Origin: JBMZCV01 sp049613665
GTDB taxonomy: Bacteria; Bacteroidota; Bacteroidia; Chitinophagales; UBA2359
Assembly: GCA_049613665.1 (NCBI GenBank)
Contig: JBMZCV010000012.1
Span: 1-51,081, forward strand
Length of the DNA stretch: 51,081 nucleotides
Direction of reading: 5' to 3'
In this document: one piece after another, positions 34,423-41,415 of the stretch
Layout of the letters: the number at the start of each line of letters is the position of its first letter
Numbering within the stretch: position 1 is the stretch's first letter
Notes under the pieces: model-generated
Databases searched by the model: none
Seen by the model: the letters and a program-made list of their open reading frames with translations, nothing else
Told to the model about the DNA's origin: nothing
Position numbers and translations under genes: made by a program

Positions 34423-35379
34423 ATGAAAAAGATAGTTTTTCTTCTCGCAATCACAATCGCAATGTTCGCAAATAGCGATAAACTTTTCGCTCAAGTAGAT
34501 TTTTCTAGTGTTGGTCTAAACAATGATTTATTGAAACAACTGCCAATGGGAACAAATGGCTTTAACCCTTCTGCTATCGGTGTGCGTGTAGAAGCGACAA
34601 CTTCTGGTGGCGTAGGAATGGGTGCTACTTTCCAACAAACACTAACAAAACGTACTGGCTTGGAAGGCATCATTACAGGAAACAATACTGACATGAGAAT
34701 TACGGGCTTATATGAATATTTTCAGCCTTTGGTTTTCAAAAATTGGAAAGCTTATATCGGTGGCGGTGGACATATTGGTCTAACACATTCGGCTGGCTCG
34801 GCACAACTTTTAGCCGATATTTTTAATGGTTCAATTGATATGAACAACGGAAGACAACTATTTTTGGGTGTAGATGGTATCGTAGGTGCTCAATATGATG
34901 TGCCAAATATGCCAATCAATATTTCGATAGACGCAAAACCTGCTTTACACTTAAACAATCACCCTAACAAATTTGAAATCGGTGTTGGCTTTTCGGTACG
35001 CTTCAAACTCGGCAGCGGTGGCGGAAATGGCAATGGAAACGGAAAAGGTTCTGGCAGTGGCTCTGGCGGAGGTGCTAGTCAAGGCTCGAAAGGAAACGGT
35101 TCTAGTGCAGGCTCAGGAAGCGGTGACGGCTCTGGCTCTACCACGAAAAAAGGTACAGTAAAAGTAAGAAAGCAAGACAAGGGTTCTTCAAACACAAACT
35201 CTAACTCAAATAGCGGTGGTAACAATGGCAATTCTCGCACAAATACTCGTGTAAGTCCAAGTCCACAACCAAGTCCATCGCCTACACCTGCACCAACGCC
35301 AAGCAATGATAACAATGGCAATAACAATAGTAACGGTTCTGGTGGTAGCGGCAACGACAACGGCGAAGGCTGGGACTAA
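34423..35379 (+). CDS. secreted or outer-membrane protein with a Gly/Ser/Asn-rich tail
   Basis: A 318-residue protein. The signal peptide runs to about residue 24 (ends DKLFAQ), then a beta-barrel-like domain (about 25-194) with alternating hydrophobic strands and motifs such as YIGGGGHIGLTHSAGSAQ and INISIDAKPALHLNNHPNKF. Residues about 195-318 are low complexity: Gly/Ser/Asn runs, a Lys-rich patch (KKGTVKVRKQDKG), a Ser-Pro repeat (SPSPQPSPSPTPAPTPS) and an Asn/Gly tail ending DNGEGWD. It could be a surface-exposed tail anchored by a small barrel. No family recognised. A strong terminator follows. Confidence 0.7.
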   Translation: MKKIVFLLAITIAMFANSDKLFAQVDFSSVGLNNDLLKQLPMGTNGFNPSAIGVRVEATTSGGVGMGATFQQTLTKRTGLEGIITGNNTDMRITGLYEYFQPLVFKNWKAYIGGGGHIGLTHSAGSAQLLADIFNGSIDMNNGRQLFLGVDGIVGAQYDVPNMPINISIDAKPALHLNNHPNKFEIGVGFSVRFKLGSGGGNGNGNGKGSGSGSGGGASQGSKGNGSSAGSGSGDGSGSTTKKGTVKVRKQDKGSSNTNSNSNSGGNNGNSRTNTRVSPSPQPSPSPTPAPTPSNDNNGNNNSNGSGGSGNDNGEGWD

Positions 35380-35431
35380 GCCAACAACAAAAAAATACTA
35401 TTCTATCTTTTAGTAAGCTATAATATTTAAT

Positions 35432-35468
35432 AAAAACGCTTCTTGATTTATTTCGAGAAGCGTTTTTT
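35432..35468 (+). terminator. terminator after the Gly/Ser-rich tail gene
   Basis: Stem AAAAACGCTTCT / AGAAGCGTTTTT with a 12-base loop, then T-run, 52 bases after the stop. Its A-run also allows use from the opposite strand by the convergent GNAT gene. Confidence 0.85.
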
Positions 35469-35543
35469 TTGTGTTAGCCAAACAAGAAAATAAATTGCTC
35501 ATTTATGGAAGCCAAACGGCCTATATTAATTAGTGTTTGGCAA

Positions 35544-36008
35544 TTATCGCTCAAAATGTATTTTCATGCCTTCATGCGAAGCTCTAAAACCCAAATTTTC
35601 GTAGAAACGAATGGCATCTGGCCTTTTCTTGTCGGTGGTGAGCTGCAACAAATGTGCTTTTCGTGCCTTTGCTCTCGCTATCGCCCATTCAAACATTTTC
35701 TTGCCTATGCCTTTATTTCGCTCCGTTTTTCTGATGCGTACTGCTTCTATTTGAGCTCTAATGCCGCCTCTATAAGTGAGATATGGAATGAAACTAAGCT
35801 GCAAAGTGCCTACGATTTCCGCTTTTTCGTTTTCTACCACTATGAGTTCTTGGTTGTTGTCGGCAGCAATGGCTCTAAAAGCGGTGAGATAGGCTGGCGG
35901 CAATGGAATGGCAAAATTTTCTCTCTGCTTGCCGAGTTCGTCATCTGCCAACATCGCTACTATTGATACTACATCTTTTTCTGTGGCTCTTCTGAATGCT
36001 AATTTCAT
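35544..36008 (-). CDS. GNAT-family N-acetyltransferase
   Basis: A 154-residue acetyl-CoA-dependent acetyltransferase. The N-terminal strand and helix (LAFRRATEKDVVSIVAML) are followed by the central strands IVGTLQLSFIPY and motif A with the acetyl-CoA-binding loop IRKTERNKGIGKKMFEWA (about residues 91-108). Motif B region DAIRFYENLGFRASHEGM (about 130-147) is the standard C-terminal GNAT pattern. The substrate is unknown. It converges with the Gly/Ser-tail gene across a terminator and diverges from the NACHT gene 130 bases away. Confidence 0.9.
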   Translation of the reverse strand: MKLAFRRATEKDVVSIVAMLADDELGKQRENFAIPLPPAYLTAFRAIAADNNQELIVVENEKAEIVGTLQLSFIPYLTYRGGIRAQIEAVRIRKTERNKGIGKKMFEWAIARAKARKAHLLQLTTDKKRPDAIRFYENLGFRASHEGMKIHFER

Positions 36009-36138
36009 GTTGTTGTTTTCTTTTAGTGAGTAGGAAATTTAAAGATAGGCTTTTTTCATTTTCTATTTTTTTATATGCTAGAAAAAAGCTAAATTTAGGC
36101 TACAAAACTATAAACAAACTAAAAATCATGTTTCCACT

Positions 36139-39100
36139 ATGATAAATTCTTATTCCATAGCTGCTTTTTGCGTTCTTGTGCTTTTTGTTGCGTTTTATTT
36201 TAGACGAATAAGAGGAAACAAAAAATTCAATAATCCTCTTTCGCTTCGCAGAAAAGAAGATGAAAAAACGCCAAACAATTATTTTAAGAAAACAGCACCG
36301 CCAAATATAAAAGAAGAATCGCCACATTTCCATGAGCGTATCAAAGAATTGTTGGAACTGAAATATAGTGCCGAAAAGCTACAATTAGAATACGATGCAC
36401 AAATAAAAGTTTTGTACGGCCAATACAAACAAGGTGTGCATAATTATATTTTCGTGATTTCGTGCTGTGCAGGAAAACGACATCAAACCCTCACAAGCGA
36501 AGATGTAGCGGCTATTTACAATAAAAACAACAAATATGCTTATGAGATATTTCCCACTTTGCCCAAAAATTCGGTGAAGCATTTTTATATTTTGTTGGAA
36601 AATGGCGATTTTGATGGACAAACAGATTTTGGTTTGTTTACGGAAGAGGAGTTTATGACGAAAGCACTCATCAATTTTGAGCCTTATTTAGAAAAGCTCA
36701 TACAGCAGTTTGAAGAAGCACCGCTGCCCTATTCGATAGCAGAGAAAAAATATACTTTGCAAGATACTTTTTTGCCACCGAGTTTCAATAAAGGAGAGCA
36801 AGATTTAAAAACGCATTTAGACCAATGGCTAGACGAAAAAGGCAATAAACAATTGGTAGTTTTGGGCGATTATGGGATGGGCAAAACGACTTTTATGAAA
36901 TATTATGCCTACCGCTTGGCAAAAGACATCATAGACGGCAAAAAAGACATTAAACGCATTCCTGTGCTGATTTCGCTCACAAATACCTCGCCTATGCACG
37001 AAGGCATAAAGCTAAAATGTGAACATTTTGTAGGCAAAGAACTCAAAATAGATTATAGTTTGTTTGAAAAACTCATACACAAAGGCAAAATTGTGTTTCT
37101 GCTAGATGCTTTTGATGAAATGGGTTTTATAAATACCGACAAAAGACGTTTCAAACAGCTAGACAGCATTTTTCAACTCGCCACAAAAGGCAATAAAATT
37201 GTGATTTCTGGGCGGCCGAGTTATTTCCCTACCGAATATGAAATGCAAAAATCGCTGAGAGTAGGCGACAAAGCGGCTTCGGATATGCCAAAAGTATTTC
37301 CCTATACCAAATTACTAAAATTAGATGATTTTGAAGCTGAAAAAATAAAAGCAGCGATTTATTCTTATTATCCCGAAGAAATGGATAAATATATGTCTTT
37401 TGTTCAAAATAATAAAAGCATTTATGAACTCTGCAAACGGCCTGCTCTGCTGCATATAGTGCGAGAAATGCTACCGAATTTGATGGAAAAAGAGGAAAAA
37501 GAGCAAACCGCAGGCCAACTTATGCAACAATATACGGAGCATTGGATAGATAGGCAAATGAATAAAAAAGAAGTCGAAAACAGCGAAAAAGGCATACCGA
37601 GTATATTGAGTGAGTATTTTCCAGATAAGGAAGATAAAAAAGCGTGGCTATTGGAATTTTTCACTGATTTGGCAGGCGAATATTATAGTGATAAGGCTGG
37701 AAATGTCAGTTTAAGCGTAGCTGATGTAGAAAAAGTATTGGAAGAAAAGCTTAAAACGGAAAATATTATTACAAATGGGAATGAAAATGCGAATATTTTA
37801 CACGAAGTGCTAACGGCTGGTTTTATAGAGCGAATAAATGATGACTACCGCTTTGTGCATAAGCCTTTTTATGAATATTTTGTAAGTAGAAAAATCATTA
37901 CATTACTGCATAAAAAGGAAGAAACAAAAAAAGAAAACGATACTAGAAATATCAAACATCCTTTGTTGCAAAAAGAATGGAGCAATGAAGTGATTGATTT
38001 TGTATATGATGCCGAAGAACTGCAAGATAGTAAGGCAGAAGCTGCAAAAGAAAATATACCTTTATTGCTATATTTGACAAATAACAAGTGGCAGGCGAAA
38101 ATGAAAGCGAGTTTCTTTAAAGTATGGTGTAGGGTTTGGTATGCGACAAGTGGAAATGTTTTAGGGCTTATTTTATTGTTATTTACTATTTTGGGTTTAG
38201 GAGTATTGTTAGAGACTGATTTTGTGCAGAATGATGCAATTTTGAAAAATACCATACATGGTGTTAAATTTATTTTAGGTTTAATTTTTATTGCAGGATT
38301 AGTATTAGGATTAGTATTAGTATTAGTATTAGTATTAGGATTAGTATTAGTATTAGGATTAGGATTAGTATTAGGATTAGTATTAGGATTAGGATTAGTA
38401 TTAGGATTAGGATTAGTATTAGTATTAGGATTAGGATTAGTATTAGTATTAAAAGCAAAAGAAAATAGAGTATTAGTATTAGGATTAGTATTAGGATTAG
38501 GATTAGGATTAGTATTAGGAAATATAGGTATCAGTATTGGAGTGGAACTTGCATTTATCATGGCACTTTTTATTACAAGTTTATTGACGGAAACAAATGA
38601 GAAAATAGAAAGTTTTTTTGATAATTTAACTCATGCTATCAAACTAATAGTTGCTTTAATGATAGGTAGTATTACTGCTTATTTTCTTACTTGGGAAATA
38701 GGTATAGGCTGTTTTTTCGGAAGTATAGTGGCTTTAGAATTCAAGAAAATTAGTTTAGAGAAAATAACGTCTTTCGTCAAAAAAAATATACTGACCAAAG
38801 CTTTTTATATTGCTTATCTCAAACAGCAAGGTAATTTTAGTATTAATCAAAGTTTCTCTAGCTTTTTTCTGATGGAAAACTTATATAAATATCGCACTAA
38901 AAAACACGAAAATATAAATATTCAGCGGCCTTTTAGCTATTATTCTTTTCAAGAACAGTCTATTTCAAATGCCAATATTCATTTATTTGAATATATATTT
39001 TGGTATTGTTATTTAGAAAACATTGTTTTAAAAGGTAACTTTTTAAGTTTAGTTTTTGGCAATTCTAGCTTGAACAATGTCGATTTTTCAGACTTAAAAC

Positions 39101-39279
39101 CTTTATTTAAATTTGATGATATTTTACAAATTAGCAACATTTCTCCAGAACAAATAGACGAATATAGCTATCAATCTCTTTTAGCATTTATCAAAAAACA
39201 TGATTTAAAAATAGGAAAGCATATAGAAATAACAAAAAGCGATTGGCTTTTAGAAAGGTTACAAGAAGATTTAAAATAG
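36139..39279 (+). CDS. membrane-associated NACHT NTPase with hexameric-repeat transmembrane region
   Basis: A 1046-residue protein with an N-terminal transmembrane helix (residues 5-21, then Arg-rich), a region of unknown fold (about 60-215, containing FVISCCAGKRHQ), and a NACHT domain: Walker A GDYGMGKTT (about 241-249), Walker B IVFLLDAFDEMG (about 317-328), sensor-like VISGRPSYFP (about 355-364) and a winged-helix-like region ending RFVHKPFYEYFVSRKI. The C-terminal third is hydrophobic: a helix near 680-700, then a 78-residue stretch of alternating Leu with Val or Gly (about 720-797), further helices (about 800-880) and a short pentapeptide-like run (ENIVLKGNFLSLVFGNSSL, about 970-990). 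NACHT proteins are animal-NLR-like sensors and several act in phage defence; that role is plausible, not shown. The ATG at 36139 is the first in-frame start. Confidence 0.78.
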   Translation: MINSYSIAAFCVLVLFVAFYFRRIRGNKKFNNPLSLRRKEDEKTPNNYFKKTAPPNIKEESPHFHERIKELLELKYSAEKLQLEYDAQIKVLYGQYKQGVHNYIFVISCCAGKRHQTLTSEDVAAIYNKNNKYAYEIFPTLPKNSVKHFYILLENGDFDGQTDFGLFTEEEFMTKALINFEPYLEKLIQQFEEAPLPYSIAEKKYTLQDTFLPPSFNKGEQDLKTHLDQWLDEKGNKQLVVLGDYGMGKTTFMKYYAYRLAKDIIDGKKDIKRIPVLISLTNTSPMHEGIKLKCEHFVGKELKIDYSLFEKLIHKGKIVFLLDAFDEMGFINTDKRRFKQLDSIFQLATKGNKIVISGRPSYFPTEYEMQKSLRVGDKAASDMPKVFPYTKLLKLDDFEAEKIKAAIYSYYPEEMDKYMSFVQNNKSIYELCKRPALLHIVREMLPNLMEKEEKEQTAGQLMQQYTEHWIDRQMNKKEVENSEKGIPSILSEYFPDKEDKKAWLLEFFTDLAGEYYSDKAGNVSLSVADVEKVLEEKLKTENIITNGNENANILHEVLTAGFIERINDDYRFVHKPFYEYFVSRKIITLLHKKEETKKENDTRNIKHPLLQKEWSNEVIDFVYDAEELQDSKAEAAKENIPLLLYLTNNKWQAKMKASFFKVWCRVWYATSGNVLGLILLLFTILGLGVLLETDFVQNDAILKNTIHGVKFILGLIFIAGLVLGLVLVLVLVLGLVLVLGLGLVLGLVLGLGLVLGLGLVLVLGLGLVLVLKAKENRVLVLGLVLGLGLGLVLGNIGISIGVELAFIMALFITSLLTETNEKIESFFDNLTHAIKLIVALMIGSITAYFLTWEIGIGCFFGSIVALEFKKISLEKITSFVKKNILTKAFYIAYLKQQGNFSINQSFSSFFLMENLYKYRTKKHENINIQRPFSYYSFQEQSISNANIHLFEYIFWYCYLENIVLKGNFLSLVFGNSSLNNVDFSDLKPLFKFDDILQISNISPEQIDEYSYQSLLAFIKKHDLKIGKHIEITKSDWLLERLQEDLK
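38296..38517 (+). repeat. in-frame hexanucleotide repeat tract (GGATTA/GTATTA)
   Basis: Twenty-six consecutive hexamers (38296-38451) and eight more (38470-38517), separated by codons for KAKENR. Every hexamer is GGA or GTA followed by TTA, coding Gly-Leu or Val-Leu. Slippage by whole units keeps the frame, so the length of the transmembrane stretch could vary between strains. Confidence 0.92.
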
Positions 39280-39296
39280 GCTTTTGGGATGAAAAT

Positions 39297-39448
39297 CTAA
39301 CAAATAATTGTCATTGCGAACATCTTTTGAACGAAGTGAAAAATGAAAGTAATCCCATAAGACAAGCGGTAAGTAGTTAAATGACTTTTTGTCGGCTTCG
39401 GCATGGTTTAGATTGCTTCGCAGGCTCGCAATGACAATTATTTGTTAG
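39297..39448. mobile_element. MITE-like 152-bp element with 23-bp terminal inverted repeats
   Basis: The left arm (39297-39319, CTAACAAATAATTG then TCATTGCGA) and right arm (39426-39448) are perfect reverse complements over 23 bases. The interior contains ATTGCTTCGCAGG-type sequence common in dispersed Bacteroidota repeats and no open frame. It sits between the convergent NACHT and FG-GAP genes and could also act as a terminator. No transposase is present, so mobility is inferred. Confidence 0.7.
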
Positions 39449-39465
39449 TGTTAGTTTTTCCGTTT

Positions 39466-41304
39466 TTAATACCGAATTGCAGCATTTCCAATAAAACTAG
39501 CATTAGGCAGATAAAAATTGAAATCGCCGATAGTCGTACTACCATTCATATCAGCATCAGCAGCATTATACATATTTAGTTGTCCAGCTTCTAAGAGATA
39601 ACGATTGAAGTCGCTGACAGTAATTATGCCATTGCCATCAAAATCGCCAGCTACTAAGGCAAAAACATTAGCAGCTACTTGTTTTTGCTGTGCTGTACCT
39701 AGTGCATTGCTCATGTTTGCCGAAAAATCGTAAGTGCCTTGCTGTGGAAGGCTAATTGCTGTTGCACTCGCCACATCTATATGATTTCGGCTACGCACTA
39801 TCACATAATAATTGTTGGCTTCGTCCAAATTATAAAAAGCTACACCTGTATCAGCATTTGTGCCTACAATTTCGCCATTCTCTAGCAAAATAGCCGCTCT
39901 ACTTTCTACTATTGTCGAAGCATCAGCCGCATCTATCACTTCTAACAACACCCAATCTACCGCATCAATCGGCATAGCATTGGCATTATCAAAAGCCTCC
40001 AAACCTGCATAATTCCACGGACTTTCATTGAATGGCTGACGAATCGGCAATAAATTTTGCGTTCTCAAATCAGTATTCATCAAGCCAGTCGCTGAATTGA
40101 AAGGAGCTTCCAACATCACTTTTGTGCTAATAAAATGCTTAGATATAGTATTGAGATAAATGCGTGGCTGAAAACCATTAGAAATACCGACAATAACGGC
40201 ATCAATATCGCTATCGCCATCAACATCGCCAATATCTACACTCGACAAATAGACACTCCAAAGCTCATCGGCTAAAACAAAGTTGTTGTTTCCTTGATTT
40301 TCGTAAATAGCTCCAGCAAATTCTGCTCCCTGAATAGAACCTGTCACCAAAATATCCATATCGCCATCATAGTCAAAATCGGCAAAATCTGATGTTCCTA
40401 AAGAAGTAATTGGAAAAGGTGTATTTGGAAAGAAGCTAAAGTTACCTGTACCATCATTTAAGTACAATTCCGACATATTGCCAGAGCTACTTTGCCCACA
40501 AATATGCACATCTATATCGCCATCATTGTCTGTATCGCTTACCGCAATATCGCCAGCCAAAAAACCAGTAAAAGGCGTGCCTGCAACTAGGCTAAAATTG
40601 CCATTTCCATCGCTGGCATACAAATTTGTGGTATAAGCACCATTATCATCTTCGCCAGCTACAATTACATCTTTGTCGCCATCATTGTCCATATCAAAAA
40701 AAGCGATAGAACTTCCTCGCAAAGCCTCAAAACTTGCGTTGGCTACCGAAAAATCGCCACTACCATCATTCAAATACAAAGTAGTATGTCCGCCAATATT
40801 AGAACCAACATCTATATAGCCTGTCATCAAAAGGTCTAAATCGCCATCATTATCTACATCTTCAAATACAAATTCTCCTTCACTTTGAGGCTGAAAAAGG
40901 GTGTTTTGCTTTAAAGTAAAATTGCCTATGCCATCATTTAAATATAGTTTGGCGTGCCGATTTGGAGTAAAATCGGTGCCTGTTATCAATACATCTAAAT
41001 CGCCATCATTGTCGATGTCGGCAAAACCTGTGCTTCCAAATTGCACATCTACAAATGGCGTGTTCAACACTTCTGTAAAATTAGCATTGCCATCATTGAC
41101 ATACATAGTTGTTATAACCGAAGATTGGCGACCGCTAATGATTAAATCTAAATCGCCATCATTGTCAATATCGCCAAGCGAAAGTGACGAATTTCGTGAT
41201 TCGTTTAAGGAACTACTGCTGGCCGCTTCTTCCAAATTGATGTTTTGTGCCATTGCTGCTATGCAAGTAAAACAGCACAAAAGAGATAAAATTTGTTTTT
41301 TCAT
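39466..41304 (-). CDS. secreted FG-GAP/VCBS-repeat protein with a dockerin-like C-terminus
   Basis: A 612-residue secreted protein. The signal peptide ends AAMAQ (residue 19). Seven calcium-binding beta-propeller-type repeats of the form DxDNDGDxDxxxxG are visible between about residues 45 and 375 (for example LGDIDNDGDLDLIISG and FADIDNDGDLDVLITG). A middle beta-rich domain follows, and the last 60 residues hold two dockerin-like or EF-hand-like loops (DFDGNGIITVSDFNRYL and DADMNGSTTIGDFNFYL). No conventional type IX sorting domain is seen; the dockerin-like tail may replace it. A surface or matrix role is inferred. It starts 111 bases after the stop of the upstream same-strand gene. Confidence 0.8.
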   Translation of the reverse strand: MKKQILSLLCCFTCIAAMAQNINLEEAASSSSLNESRNSSLSLGDIDNDGDLDLIISGRQSSVITTMYVNDGNANFTEVLNTPFVDVQFGSTGFADIDNDGDLDVLITGTDFTPNRHAKLYLNDGIGNFTLKQNTLFQPQSEGEFVFEDVDNDGDLDLLMTGYIDVGSNIGGHTTLYLNDGSGDFSVANASFEALRGSSIAFFDMDNDGDKDVIVAGEDDNGAYTTNLYASDGNGNFSLVAGTPFTGFLAGDIAVSDTDNDGDIDVHICGQSSSGNMSELYLNDGTGNFSFFPNTPFPITSLGTSDFADFDYDGDMDILVTGSIQGAEFAGAIYENQGNNNFVLADELWSVYLSSVDIGDVDGDSDIDAVIVGISNGFQPRIYLNTISKHFISTKVMLEAPFNSATGLMNTDLRTQNLLPIRQPFNESPWNYAGLEAFDNANAMPIDAVDWVLLEVIDAADASTIVESRAAILLENGEIVGTNADTGVAFYNLDEANNYYVIVRSRNHIDVASATAISLPQQGTYDFSANMSNALGTAQQKQVAANVFALVAGDFDGNGIITVSDFNRYLLEAGQLNMYNAADADMNGSTTIGDFNFYLPNASFIGNAAIRY

Positions 41305-41415
41305 TTTTTAACTTTTTTTAAGATTTCTAAAACAAAACATTATATTTTTGATTTTGTTTAGTCAAATATTAAAAATATAGTTATCCAACTATTCATATAT
41401 AGAAAAAACATAAGC

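Noticed and set aside
34091..34475. Small open frames of 60-65 codons upstream of the Gly/Ser-tail gene
   Set aside because: Low-complexity, Lys/Phe/Asn-rich translations with no motif; one overlaps the real gene start.
35505..35966. 153-residue plus-strand frame overlapping the GNAT gene
   Set aside because: The minus strand encodes a canonical GNAT fold with motif A; the plus-strand frame shows no recognisable domain.
38296..38517. Telomere-like TTAGGA repeats
   Set aside because: The tract is internal to a coding sequence, mixed with TTAGTA and kept in frame; it is a coding microsatellite, not a chromosome end.
37869..38561. Minus-strand frame encoding Asn-Pro-Asn-Thr repeats opposite the NACHT hexamer tract
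   Set aside because: It is the reverse complement of the hexanucleotide repeat; the plus-strand frame contains a complete NACHT domain.
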